From Diphasiastrum complanatum (taxonomy: Eukaryota; Streptophyta; Lycopodiopsida; Lycopodiales; Lycopodiaceae), in the NCBI GenBank assembly GCA_029204225.1, contig CM055110.1, positions 2,246,659 to 2,310,658 of the forward strand: DNA of 64,000 nt. Direction: 5' to 3'. The notes below the pieces were generated by a model. That model was not told the origin of the DNA. It saw nothing but the letters and a program-made list of their open reading frames with translations, and ran no database searches. A program made the position numbers and the translations under genes. Of this stretch, positions 20,301 through 30,250 are shown piece by piece; position 1 is the first letter of the stretch, and each line of letters starts with the position of its first letter.

Positions 20301-21307
20301 GTGCTAATGATGTTACAATCCTTCTAATTTATGTGGATGACATTATTTTAAGTGGAGGGAACAAGGAAGATATAGAAGATATCAAGAAAGCACTAAAAAA
20401 GGAATTTGAAGTGCATGATCTTGGTCTTTTGAGCTATATCTTAGGAATAGAAGTAATTAGAACTTCTCAAATCACTTTTATTTCACAAGAGAAGTATGCT
20501 ATTTCTATTCTCAATAGATTTCATATGGTAGATGCAAATCCTATTGATACACCTATGGAATCACATGTAAAGCTAACTATAAGAGGTAATGAAAGATCCT
20601 TCGAGGACATTACTCTCTATAGGAAGCTAATAGGTTCTCTTATATATCTAACCATCACAAGACCTGATTTATCTTATTGTGTTGGTAGATTAAGCCAATT
20701 CATGCAAGATCCTAGCATAGAACATTGGAAACTAGGAAAGAGGATCTTGAGATACATCTCGGGAACAAAAGATTTTGGCATTGTTTATAGAGGCTCATCA
20801 CCTAACTTATTTGGTTTTTCAGATTCAGATTTTGCAGGAGACCTTATGGATAGAAAATCCATAAATGCACATGCTATTTTCATAGGTGATGGAGCTATCT
20901 CATGGATGTCGAAGAAACAAGCAACTATATCACTTTCTTCTAGTGAGGCCGAGTACAAAGCTTTGACATCATGCACAAAGGAGATGGTGTGGATCAAGAG
21001 GATGATTATGGAGCTTCATTTGCTGGATTTTTCAGAGAGTCCAATCATCTTTTGTGACAACCTTTCAGCCCAAAGTCTAGCAAGCAATCCGGTTTTCCAT
21101 GCAAGGAGCAAACATATCGAGGTGGCTTACCATTTTGTGAGAGAACAAGTGTTGGCAAAAGAGATCAAGCTTGAACATGTCCCATCAAAGGAATGTGTGG
21201 CTGATATCTTTACCAAAGCATTGGGAAAGGACTTATTTTTCAAGCATAGAACAAGTCTTGGTGTACTTTCTAAATCTATGCTAAAACTAGTTGAAGAGGG
21301 AGTGTGA
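17357..21307 (+). CDS. Copia D Gag-Pol polyprotein (1316 residues), intact
   Basis: Full Ty1-copia order in one frame. Gag (UBN2 type, LNYSTWKVRMESLLEMNELM) spans about 20-200; a Gly/Lys linker; CCHC knuckle CFYCGVKGHFASDC near 245; aspartic protease WWIDSGATSHM near 302; pre-integrase GHLNYKALEV with CEECALSKSHR; integrase with D near 502 (HSDIHG), D near 565 (RSDNGGEY) and E near 600 (NGVAERKN); RT with YVDD near 992; RNase H with DSDFAGD near 1157, SSSEAEY and terminal ADIFTKALGKDL near 1283. Catalytic residues are all present. The ATG at 17357 is the first long-frame Met and matches element M. The stop TGA lies inside the first bases of the 3' LTR. Length fits autonomous copia elements. 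Confidence 0.95.
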   Translation: MATNGGYMLESNDRLTSLNYSTWKVRMESLLEMNELMDIVVGVEERPLAPQEQLRYDKRAKKALHMIKMNVTNELIKEVGKCTSSSEAWEALKKVYESKSTSRVLTLRRQIFSCMQKKSESGHAFVLRVKALNDELACINDGINNEELVQVILNGLLDDHANLVQSYAIQKCLPSVGDLQEVLLAEEFRLQARVGASSTSQGGEEEAMFSKGKFKGKGKSNWSKGQDQGEHSTFGKKKDRSKLKCFYCGVKGHFASDCFKKKRDQGEKQTNLTIDEGGDELLSNDAFVMSSCLLANHGDIDPWWIDSGATSHMTYHKEYFSSLMAFDGDRKVIYTANDGECAIKGIGTIPISLSTNRNIELKDVLLIPSITKNLLSVSQMLDKGFKVEFDGDACLIKKGCSIIAKGKRQGKLFKLDACVVANQVGCMANEQMSIQEVWHKRMGHLNYKALEVIAKKEVVRGLPKSLTCLNHVCEECALSKSHRLPYTRSISRSKMPFSLLHSDIHGVTTISNGGAKMYVTFIDDFSRFCWVYLLKSKDEVFDVFVKFKVAIETQFTTKIKCLRSDNGGEYISNKFKAFCDEHGIKREYTCPRTPQQNGVAERKNRTLCESAKAMRLNANLPKPFWSDALLCANFLCNRWPSVVLEGKTPFEALFGMKPNVKFLRTFGCICYFNITLDDRTKEDPSSRKGIFVGYSEVSKAYRIYVPSIKKVFTSRDVIFDESNIPKVVSSDDGVVATNVLDDNGVDDTLDVDVEEASSSQIPRRTPRHKVKPSRLTYDGKGKQVVDGSNYAFLTSFDVPSCVDEARQKEEWIQAMDLEFEALMKNNTWRLVELPKGKSAIGCKWIFKVKTNQDGSINKFKARLVAKGYAQEHGIDYEETFAPVAKMVSIRVIISLATLYGWDLWQLDISNAFLNGDLEEEVYMEQPESYVSHSKPNHVCFLQKSLYGLKQAPRSWYARLNSFLLSQNFTMSEYDHSLYFRISANDVTILLIYVDDIILSGGNKEDIEDIKKALKKEFEVHDLGLLSYILGIEVIRTSQITFISQEKYAISILNRFHMVDANPIDTPMESHVKLTIRGNERSFEDITLYRKLIGSLIYLTITRPDLSYCVGRLSQFMQDPSIEHWKLGKRILRYISGTKDFGIVYRGSSPNLFGFSDSDFAGDLMDRKSINAHAIFIGDGAISWMSKKQATISLSSSEAEYKALTSCTKEMVWIKRMIMELHLLDFSESPIIFCDNLSAQSLASNPVFHARSKHIEVAYHFVREQVLAKEIKLEHVPSKECVADIFTKALGKDLFFKHRTSLGVLSKSMLKLVEEGV

Positions 21308-21955
21308 AAAATTGTCAACTAGTAGTATTTTCCTAACTTGAGATTTTGTAGGCCTATGGCCAAATAAAAGTTAGAGATAGGTTCATACATGTATGTAGAG
21401 GCCCAAAGTATGTGTACACTACTTTTGAGGTCACATTAATTAGAGGAGGTCGAGTGTGGAGCTCTTCTATTGGCTCATAATTTGGTGCATTCCTATTTGA
21501 CCAAATTTCTAGGTATATGGGTGAATCCTATTGGACCCCAATTTTAGCCTATCATAAGACAAGTGGCCAAGAGGCACTATGGCTGCTATAAATAGCCATC
21601 TCCACGAGTATGTACATATCTCATTTTCATTCTATTGAATGAATGTTATGCTCTTTGAAGATCCATCTTCTTCTCTCTCACTTTTTTGTTCATATCTTGC
21701 ATTCTAGCCACTAGAATTGTGATTTCTTTGTTGCTATGGCTTCACACGTGTGAAATGCAGGTTGTAGGCTCTGAAGTACGGACAGGGACAGCAAGTTTCT
21801 GTTTGTGGAAGCTTATGATCAGATTTTGATGTTTAGTTGATGTTTAGTATGCTTAACATCACAATTTCTATCATTTTTTCAATCTAGATGTGCATAACTT
21901 CCATGGCCAAGATCTTTATGAAACTTTAGCATCTTTTGGATCTGAGTTTTTCACA
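21303..21955 (+). repeat. Copia D 3' LTR (653 bp)
   Basis: No difference from the 5' LTR was seen by eye. It supplies the polyprotein stop codon at 21305-21307. Confidence 0.97.
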
Positions 21956-21960
21956 GATCT

Positions 21961-23106
21961 TACAGATACTACAAAGGTTGATGCTGATATTACAGATACT
22001 ACATGCCTTAGTGCAGTTCCCGAGTGCTTTGTTACTATAGCTTGCTTTGATATTGTTGCATCCTTTGCTACTGCTGCTGCTATTACATGCTTTGATACTG
22101 ATGCTAATATTGATGATGAGTACCTTGGTGCTGATCCTGAGTGCCATGCTACAGATATTGTAGCCTATGTTCCTTATCACACTACTTTTGAGTACCATGC
22201 TACAGATGCTGTAGCCTATGCTGCTTATTACGATGAGTCTATGGTTGTTTTTTTAGATGACTTGCCTACTCATTCAGTAGTAGCACTACACATGTCACAT
22301 GCTTCTACATTTCATGATGGTTCCTACGTTGGGTGTCCTATCCCTCCGTTGATAGTTCCTATTCATACTATATATGTGGATTTTCTAGATGCATATTTAG
22401 GCTAGAGCTTATTAGTTGGTGTGTCTACTATTATGCCTAAGTATGATGTTATTACATTTGTGGATCATGCTCATCTAGATGCTGTTTTATATTCATGGCT
22501 ATTACGCCTCCTTTGGCATGATGACATTGTATATTCATGATCCATGAGGATACCTTACAATATTGTTGCTTTACACTCATGGGCACTATGGATCCCTTGG
22601 CACGACGACATTCTACATTCTTGGGCATTGTACATACCTTGGGTTGAGAGTGGTTGACGAGCTGTGATTTTCCGATGGTATTCTTGGGCTATTCGACTAG
22701 CTTTGGATATCTCAGTTGTTGGGGTCCTGCATATCGAGATTTTCCTATGGTCTTCTTGGGCTATTCGGCTAGCCCTGGATATTTCACTTGTTGGGACCCT
22801 TCACTACGACATATTTCTTTGGCAATCCTGGGCTATCAAAGTACCTTGAGCGAGTTTTCTTCTCGTTTGGTTTTCTTTATGCATCTACATTAGTTGCTTA
22901 TAGTTGATGTACAATGATTTGTAGTTGCTTATAGTTACTGTAAAATGTTTTGTGAAGTTTGTGTGATACTTTTGGAGTACCTGTTGTGACAACTTATGTC
23001 CTCTCCTTCAGTATTTCCATTGGTTCATGCCTTATTTCTCCTGTATTATGAGTCTTTAGATTTATTGATTTTCGTCCTGATGATTGGTTATTAACATAGC
23101 TATTGC
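21961..23106 (+). pseudogene. G1 gag linker with tandem repeats
   Basis: Continues the G1 gag frame after copia D (LTDTTKVDADITDTT) through an acidic, Ala/Tyr/His-rich stretch to a stop at 22405, then runs in broken frames. It is assembled from local duplications: an ATGCTACAGAT...GTAGCCTATG unit of about 60 bp twice near 22140-22230, a TTGGCA(C/T)GA(C/T)GACATT phrase twice, and a 72-bp unit (24 codons) about 2.5 times at 22666-22840. Such expanded linkers are unusual for Gag. Confidence 0.6.
22666..22840 (+). repeat. 72-bp tandem repeat, about 2.5 copies
   Basis: Units start at 22666, 22738 and about 22810 and share GATTTTCC, ATGGT, TTCTTGGGCTATTCG and GTTGGG blocks. The period is a multiple of three, so the reading phase is kept across copies. 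Confidence 0.8.
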
Positions 23107-24360
23107 TTGGGGCCAACATTGTATCAGAAGATCCAGTTGGCTGCTTTACATTCAGATGGACGTGCCGCCACTTGGTGGCGAGTTTATAAAGTTGATCCTG
23201 ATCGGGAAGGGCTCCATGTATGGCATACTTTTCGCCATGACCTCCTCCATGCTATGATTGATCCTCAGTGGCTTGACCACCAACGTGATACATTCCGTAG
23301 TCTCACTCAGACCAGTGATCTTGCTTCTTATACAGATCAGTTTATGGAGCTTTCTTATCTTTTCATAGATCTACAGCCCACTGAGCCTATTTCTCGTTAC
23401 ATTGCTGGGCTTCGTGGTGCTTTACGTTATGATGTTTCTTCCTTCTGTCCTACCACACTTGTTGAGGCGATGTCTCTTGCCAATACTTTACAGCATAAGT
23501 ACTCTGACACCCTTCCTTCCCACTTCTCCCGACCCCGTCCTTCTGCTTCATCTTTTCCTGCTACGTTCACCCCTACACCGGCCCCTTCTGTTCCAGCTCT
23601 CTCCATTGTCCCTTTGCCTCCTCGTCCTCTGAATCCTCGACCTGCTTTTGTCCAACGTTACACGTCTGCAGAGTTCGCTGATCTTCAACAGAAGCATCTT
23701 TGCTTTCATTGTAAGAGTCCTGACCATCTTGTCCGTGATTGCCGCCAACCTCTCCCTACTACTACTGCTATTTTTTACCATGAGGGCACTACTCCAGATG
23801 ATTCTGATATCTACATTCATATTTCTAATGAGCCTGACTTATCCTATGAGCCTTCCCTTGATTTACTTCCTGCTACTTGCCATGCTCAGCTGGCCTATGC
23901 TACTTGGACAGGGCATCCTGGTCCTCGTTCCATTCAGTTACGTGTGCGTATTACAGGTCGAGAGTATATTGCTTTAGTTGATACTGGTAGCACTCATTCT
24001 TTTATTAGCAGTTATATCACTAGTATCCTGCTTCACCTGTTCCTGCTTCCCAGCCTCTCATAGTTGAGGTTGCCAGTTCTCATTCTTTTCCTAGTTCTCA
24101 GGTGTTTCAGTGTTTACCATACCGCATTGGAGATTTCTCTGGACAGGCAGATCTTTACATTATCCCTATGGAGCGTTATGATCTTATCCTTGGTGCTGAT
24201 TGGTTTGCATCTCTTGGAGCCGTTACACTGGACTTGACATAGCAGACATTGACATTTGTACATGATGCAGTTACTCCCTCACTTGTGGGCATTGATTCTC
24301 AGGGAGACTTCCAGTTGATTACTGGGAAGCAGTTTATTCGCAGCTTGTCGAAGGCTCATT
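23107..24360 (+). pseudogene. G1 Gag core, zinc knuckle and protease
   Basis: No clear ATG; the open frame begins near 23107. It holds a Retrotrans_gag core (AATWWR, then DPQWLDHQRDTF, SYTDQFMELSYLF, FCPTTLVEAMSLANTL), a Pro-rich linker, a CCHC knuckle (CFHCKSPDHLVRDC) and an aspartic protease with ALVDTGSTHSFIS. Near 24040 the frame breaks, and the protease continues in another frame with RYDLILGADWFASLGAV. A TAG at 24240-24242 stands where CAG is expected. A homologous chromovirus would continue into RT here; instead the sequence jumps to the integrase end. Confidence 0.85.
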
Positions 24361-24426
24361 GTGCTGCCTTATTATGTGTTTAGCGGGCAGTACCAGTTCC
24401 TCCAATTTCTACACCAGCAGCTGTTC

Positions 24427-25324
24427 CTTAGAGCTTATGCGTATTTTGGATGTTCAGCTTTTTATGGGTTCTGCTTATCATTCTACTTCTGATGGGCAGT
24501 CTGAGGTCCTTAACAGGATCCTTGAGGATTATTTACGCCATTTTGTTACTCCTTCAGGGAAGGATTGGGATCATCATTTATGTTTAGCATAGTATAGCTA
24601 TAATAGCTCTGTTAGTACCAGCGCAGGTGTCTCTCCATTTTTATTATCTCATGGCTATGCACCTCTTTTACCTGGCATTCCTCTTCCTCCTGAGGATACA
24701 CCTGTTACACTTGCATCTTTTCTATCAGGTGCTCAAGAGCTTATTACTCGGGCTAGTTCTCATTTACAGCATGTTCAGCAGCGTTATCAGACCTCAGTTG
24801 ATCGTCACCGCTGCCATGTTGAGTTTCAGCTTGGAGATATGGTTTATCTACGCTTACGGTTTGCACGTCATCATTTTGTCCAGGGCCATGCTTCTATTGA
24901 GAAGCTTGCACCACATTATTATGGGCCTTATCGCATTGTGGAGGTTCTTAGTCCAATTACATATCGCTTTTAGCTTCCTGCTTCCACACGCGCTTGTGAT
25001 GTATTCCATGTCAGTTTATTACGTGCTGCTATTGAGGATGACGCTCCTTGTGATGCTGAGTTTCCTACTGCTCCAGAGTTATTTCCATTTTTACCTGCTA
25101 CTATATTACAGGTCCGTCTATACCATAGTCGACGCCGCCGACAGATTCAGTTTTTGGTCCAGTGGGATGGTCGTCCTATTGAGGAGGCTACATGGGAGCC
25201 TATTGATGTGTTTTATCATACACCATTACTTGCGGATCAGGCTCGTGCTATTGCTGCACTTGTTGATTCCTCTACATCAGATGTTCCTCTAGCTGTTAAT
25301 GCACCAGGGCTTGCTGCTACTTGA
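24427..25324 (+). pseudogene. G1 integrase C-terminal part with chromodomain
   Basis: Starts in the integrase core at ELMRILDVQLFMGSAYHS and keeps only the last catalytic residue, the Glu in DGQSEV. It then reads through the GPY/F-type region (KLAPHYYGPYRIVEVLSPITY) and ends in a chromodomain at about 25108-25206 (RRRRQIQFLVQWDGR then ATWEPID). This chromodomain identifies a chromovirus; in the family it steers integration to heterochromatin. TAG codons at 24590-24592 and 24971-24973 replace expected CAG. The frame ends with TGA at 25322-25324. Confidence 0.85.
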
Positions 25325-25370
25325 TTCGGTTATCTTTTCGACAGTTGGGTCTTTTTTTTGTGTCGGGGAG

Positions 25371-25788
25371 AGTTATGGACTCGGCTCATTACATTCGCCG
25401 CGTCCATTTACATTTACAGTTACTTTACTTTATGCATAAGCAAGCCTTGGGCCCTTTTCTATTCATTAGTGACATTCAGACTATATGGTTGGCCTTTGGC
25501 CTTATTATTCATTATTAGGCCATTTGGACATATTATTGGAGAGTGGGGGCCTTCTTGGAGGGTGCACTATTATCCCTCCCAGTTGGGCCCTAGCCACTGG
25601 AAGCTTCCTTTTAGGGCTTCCTCTTGGCTATAAGTAGGGAAACTGTGTCATTTGTCATTCAGCTGATGATATTGATCTCTCTCTTTAGCCTCCTTAATCT
25701 CTCTCTTTCTTGCTTTCTAGGGTTAAGTCTTGCTTATGTGATGATTTCATAGCTTAGTTCTAGATCAGCTGTGGCTCTATTCGTAACT
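25371..25788 (+). repeat. G1 3' LTR (418 bp)
   Basis: Same length and termini as the 5' LTR, with about a dozen substitutions, mostly transitions. Followed directly by target duplication CTGTT. Confidence 0.92.
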
Positions 25789-25793
25789 CTGTT

Positions 25794-27281
25794 TGAGCCA
25801 AATGATTTGATTGGCCATCTTTGCTGCTGCTACGTACTCTACTTTGTAGGATGACTGAGCCACAATGGTCTGCTTCTTGCTGACCCAAAGAATTGCTGCT
25901 CCTGACGTGATGGTCCATCCTCCTGAGACACTTTGGCAGTCATCCTTGAGAAATGCCTAGCTAGCATCACTACATGAAAGCATCTAGAATCCTGCATCAC
26001 GAGAATAACACAATCCAAAATCTTTCGTTAATTGAAGGTATTGCAAAATTTGTTTTGCAATCTTCCAATGAGTTGAGCCTAGATTCGTATCATCAGCTTT
26101 CTGTATGGTGCATGTTGCATCAATTCTCTTTCTTCTTTAGTCTTTGGACCATCTTCATTCGTCAAGACTATTCCTGCAAGCATTGGAGTATTCACTCCTT
26201 TGCAATTCAGCATCCCAAAATCTTCTAGGATTTTTTGGATATATCTGGATTGATGAAGGTACAATTTACCTCCCTCATAGTCCCTGTCAATATGTAAGCC
26301 AAGATAACATCTGGCTTTTCCCAGGTCTGCAATCTCGAAATGTTTCGAGATATCATACTTCACCTCAGCAACAAGCTCCTCACTCTTGCAGAGTATCAGA
26401 GTGTCATCCACATACACAACTACAATGATGATCTTCCCATCTGTAATTCTTACATAAACATTGGAATCAATCATTAGTGGCATGAATCCTAAGGATTTCA
26501 AGGCTTGATCTTTCTTTTTATACCATTGTCACGCTGACTGCTTCATACCATAGGTACTCCTATGCATTCTGCATGCATAAGTAGGAACTGAATTCCAAAT
26601 GTAGCCTGGAGGTTAATCCATGTAAACTTCTTCATCTAGCTCACCATGTAAGAAGGCTGTCTTCTTGTCCACGATGTGAATCCTGAGATCATAAGCAACT
26701 GCATATGCAAATAGTAAACGTAGGGACGAATGTTTCACGACATGAGAGAAGGTCTCAACATATTTAATACCATATCTCTGAGAAAATCCCTTCACTACAA
26801 GTCTTGTTTTATACTTTGAGATATCTCTATCCGGTCCATACTTCAGCTTGTGTACCCACTTGTATTTCACAGTCTTTCGCTTATCTGGTAATGACTGCAA
26901 CATCCATACCTAGTTCTTCCTCATAGATTCCATCTCCTCATTCATGGCTTGGATCCATTTGTCCTTCTCTGGACATTCAATTGCTTTTTCAAATGTCTGT
27001 GGTTTACCACTGAATCCACGAAACTCTTCTGACGTAGAAGCTGAGCTACCTGGCACAAATCTTGTTGGCACTCTTCGTTCTCTTGTCGATCTTCTAAGAG
27101 ATCCTCCTGGAACTGCAATACTCTTGCCTTTATCTGCTCTGCTAGGTCTGGAACCATTTTGGTTTATAGGTATTGTAGCAGCAGACTGGCTTGCGAATCT
27201 TTCTTCGTCTGATTCGTCACTTGAATGAGGTGCAACTCGAACATCTTCATCTAAGTGTTTGTCCTCTACTCCCTCTATCAT
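25794..27281 (-). pseudogene. Copia B reverse transcriptase and RNase H N-terminal part
   Basis: Minus-strand frames read the spacer before RT (RRSTRERRVPTRFVPG), then KWIQAMNEEMESM, KYKWVHKLKYG, KTRLVVKGFSQRYGI, HGELDEEVYMD, a YVDD box (VVVYVDDTLILC) and DLGKARCYLGLHI. After about 26080 the frame is broken but RNase H pieces are visible to the G1 insertion point (terminal WLKQ). In-frame stops include TAG for CAG (near 26907), TAA for CAA (near 26612) and TGA for CGA (near 26531). Confidence 0.88.
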
Positions 27282-28483
27282 AGTTGGTAGTACTGTCTTC
27301 CAAGGACTTTATAACTGACAGGATCATCGTTGGCCATCGTTCTGCTATCATCAAATTTGACATCTCTACCTGTCTTCACTGTGTTTGTCTCTGGCATATA
27401 TACTCTATAGTATGACGAATTATTGTCATATCCTACAAGATATCCTTGTTCTGCTTTCTCATCAAGCTTCTTTCGAAGCTTATCAGGAACATGTGCATAA
27501 GCTACACAGCCAAAGATTTGGATGTGAGTCAGATTTGGTTTTCTACCCCACCATAATTTGTGTGGTGTCGTGTGAGGAACACCGGATTTTCCTGTCCTGT
27601 TTTGAATGTAAGCAGTTGTAGCTAATGCTTCAGCCCACAGCACTCTTGGAGCCTTCAAATAGGCCATTATGCACCTGACAGCATCCATTAGAGTCTTGTT
27701 CTTTCTTTCTGCAACACTGTTGTACTGCGGTGTGTAAGATGCAGTTTTTCTGTGAATGATTCCATGATTATTGTAGAAGTCAGTGAATCGATTTGAGATG
27801 TATTTTCCACCTTGATCTGTTCTCATCTGCTTCACCTTACTTTCTGTGCATCTTTTTGTCCAATTCACATACTTTGTGAATTTGTCAAATGCTTCTGATT
27901 TATTGTGAATAAAATAGACTCTGGATAACTTATTGTAGTCATCAATAAAGGTAATATAATATTTTGGGCCTCCTACTGAGATCACGTTGAAAGGTCCATA
28001 GATGTTAGAATGCACTAACTCCAAAATCTTGGTAGTTCTGTAGGAGTCCTTGACAAAAGGAGTACGTGACATATTACCCTTCAAACATGCATCAAAGGTC
28101 ATCGAACTGGTTGCATTCGAGATGCTCACTCCTGTGATTGTTCCATGATGGCTTGTTTGATATAATGTCATTGAACTCATATGGCATAGTCTCCTGTGCC
28201 ATAGAGTATCTAGCGAATCATCATGACTCTGATGCACTTGATCTGTAGGTAGGCGCAGCTTCACGTGATACAGGTTGTCTTTTCTTCTACCTTGAGTGAT
28301 CAGTGTACTGGTACTTGCATCAACAATGTTGCATGCTTCATCTGAGAACGTTACACGCATCTTTGTATCAGCCATTCTTGCCATTGATAGCAAGTCCTGT
28401 TGCAGTGCAAACGTGAACAAAACATCTTCGAGTCGTCTGTCTTTGTCGTTTGTGTTGAGCCATAGTGAACCAATACCATTCAC
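27278..28483 (-). pseudogene. Copia B integrase with pre-integrase region
   Basis: A 401-codon open stretch. It begins after the protease region (LLSMARMADTKM), shows the pre-integrase HRRLCHMSSMTLY and the integrase core. The first catalytic Asp, normally in HSDIxGP, is Asn here (HSNIYGPF); the second (RTDQGGKY) and the Glu (NSVAERKN) remain. The loss of the first acidic residue would abolish strand transfer. It ends with the copia C-terminal region (YLVGYDNNSSYYRVYMP, GRDVKFDD). Confidence 0.88.
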
Positions 28484-28549
28484 TTGATGTTTTGGTCCAT
28501 CTCCAAGAACGATAAATCTTGATGGATCTGCACTTCAGAAATCAGACAT

Positions 28550-29589
28550 GATTCATCTTGATGTAACGAAGTGTGAGGTAGTTCATGACGTCATTCGATT
28601 TTTCTTCATCCATCTTTGAGCTCTTTGGCTCCTCAACATAGGACAAACTATTGTTGTTCTCTTGTCTGCTTTGAGTTGATTTGTTTCTTGGGTTCTAGCG
28701 ACAGTCCATGGCTGCATGACCCTTGACAGTGGATACACTCGATTTTTGGATTTAGCCAACATGAATCGACAATGTGTCTTTTGTGTTGGAATCTCATGCA
28801 TGTCTTCTTGTCTCCACTCTGTTGTTTCGACCTTCCTTTGTTCTTCCATTTGTCTTTGCTGGTTTCTTATGCTTGTTGATCTCGATCCTGCTTTCAACCT
28901 GACTCTCTCTTAGGCTTGAATTGTTTCTTTTCCTTTTCTTTGTTGATGTAGAGAGCTTGGTCAAAAGCATCCTTGTGATCAAGGTGCTCTCAAGCCTCGA
29001 CTTCTTCTCGAATCTCGACAATTGTCTTTTCGAGTGTCATTGTAGGATCCTTTGCTAGCAGCGTTCTGGTTGTTTGGAAGGATCTTGGTAAGGCTCTCAA
29101 CATATAAGTGAGCTGTTTCTCTGTTGATACTACATTTTCTACTCCAAAATTGTGTAGTGAAAGGAATAGATCCTTCACCTTCCTAATAAAAGAAGTGAGG
29201 TCTTTACCATCCCACTGCAGGTTTGTTAGCTAATCTTCGAACATCATTATCTGACTGTGAGATTTCGTTTGAAATCTTGTGAGTAGAGTATCGCACATCT
29301 CTTTTGCTTTAGAGACTGTAGCCAGGTCAAGAGTCAAGCTATCCTTGATGGATGATGATAGCACGGCTACTGCCTTGTCATTCTTCTCCCTCCATTCATG
29401 TAGCTCCTTGTCTGAAGTTGTAGGCATCTCCTCGGTGCCATCTACCCAGGGAAATAATCCTTCTCCCTTTAGTATCAACGAGGTCTTAACCTTCCATGCT
29501 AGTAAGTTAGATCTTGATGAATCGAGGATTGTATAGATCTTGGATTGTATACTGCTTATTAAAGCCATTGCTGTGAATTGTGTTCTCAC
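28550..29589 (-). pseudogene. Copia B gag
   Basis: Starts MRTQFTAMALISSIQSKIY with the UBN2-type core (LAWKVKTSLILKGEGLF, TKSHSQIMMFED) to 29230, and continues after a stop from 29178 (LSLHNFGVENVVSTEKQL, YMLRALPRSFQTT). Downstream frames between about 28900 and 28600 contain a knuckle-like CIHCQGSCSHG. Several frame changes show decay. Confidence 0.8.
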
Positions 29590-29667
29590 TTGTTAATGGT
29601 TTTTTGTTTGAATGCTTAGCCTCCTGAATCTGATAGCTTTTCAGCTATGTCAGACTATAATAGGGTG

Positions 29668-29679
29668 GCTCTGATATCA
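29668..29679 (-). other. Copia B primer binding site, mutated
   Basis: Reads TGATATCAGAGC on the minus strand, one base from the initiator-Met type TGGTATCAGAGC, five bases inside the LTR end. Confidence 0.75.
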
Positions 29680-29684
29680 TTGAT

Positions 29685-30250
29685 GAAAAGTGCAAATTGA
29701 AATTCCAGTAAAATTTTGATGACGAACTGATGGGAGTCTCTTGAATGATTTGCGAAATTATTCTGATCACGTGCTCGAGAAGAATTCACAAAAAGATCAA
29801 TCAAGCTCTATAATGAAATGAGAAAAATTCGCGAAAAGATCAATTAGGCTCTGTAACAAAACAAAATGAAACGAAACAAAACTAGACAAAATGAATCTAG
29901 ATGAAACAAAACGAAGCGAAACGAAACTTGAATGAGCTCTGAAAATGATTTATGCTGAAAACCAAATGATTGCGAAGTGAAACGAAACGAAACACGAAGC
30001 GAAAACATTCACGAATAAAATCAATTCGTGTGGAATTCAGATATGGTTGTTGGTCACTGCCAGCTATATCATTCCTACAATCCTCCAGAATGTAGACAGA
30101 CACTATTGATCTACGTTGTAAATTAATATAGCATTCAACAAGATTAAAGCAATGTGTGAAATTGAATAAACAAGTAAATGAGATACACGAATAGTAGCAG
30201 ACAAATATTCATTCGAGATCATACAATCATTCGAAATAATATGCGCATAA
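29685..30250 (-). repeat. Copia B 5' LTR, truncated
   Basis: Matches 7523-8078 over about 560 bp with scattered substitutions and indels. The sequence diverges after GCGCATAA near 30250, where gypsy I begins. Confidence 0.85.

Larger units (their letters stand above)
16095..21955 (+). mobile_element. Copia D: young, apparently complete Ty1-copia element
   Basis: 5' LTR 16095-16747, PBS 16748-16759, leader, a single 1316-codon frame 17357-21307, polypurine tract GAAGAGGGAG, 3' LTR 21303-21955. Target duplication GATCT (16090-16094 and 21956-21960). The 653-bp LTRs look identical on reading, so insertion was recent. All domains needed for transposition are present in one frame. Confidence 0.97.
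13989..25788 (+). mobile_element. Chromovirus G1: Ty3-gypsy element with internal deletion
   Basis: 5' LTR 13989-14406, PBS 14407-14418, leader, gag/protease, integrase tail with chromodomain, polypurine tract (GTGTCGGGGAG, 25360-25370), 3' LTR 25371-25788. Flanked by CTGTT at 13984-13988 and 25789-25793. RT, RNase H and most of integrase are missing between about 24370 and 24430, so it is non-autonomous. Copia D sits in its gag region. The LTRs differ by roughly 3% by eye, so it is older than C, D or M. Confidence 0.9.
7523..30250 (-). mobile_element. Copia B: Ty1-copia element split by nested insertions
   Basis: Minus-strand element with its 5' LTR at 29685-30250 (truncated), PBS about 29668-29679, gag to RT between 29589 and 25794, the rest of RNase H at 13695-13983, polypurine tract GAGAGGGAGG (about 13695-13704), and a 3' LTR in two parts (13411-13694 and 7523-8348). 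Element C interrupts the 3' LTR and chromovirus G1 interrupts RNase H. Each insertion has perfect 5-bp target duplications, so the original order of B can be read across both. The 5' LTR is cut at about 30250 next to gypsy I. Confidence 0.85.

Noticed and set aside
24627-25292. 221-codon hydrophobic plus-strand frame resembling a membrane protein
   Set aside because: It is the wrong frame of the G1 integrase/chromodomain region; the T-rich codons give Leu/Phe by chance.
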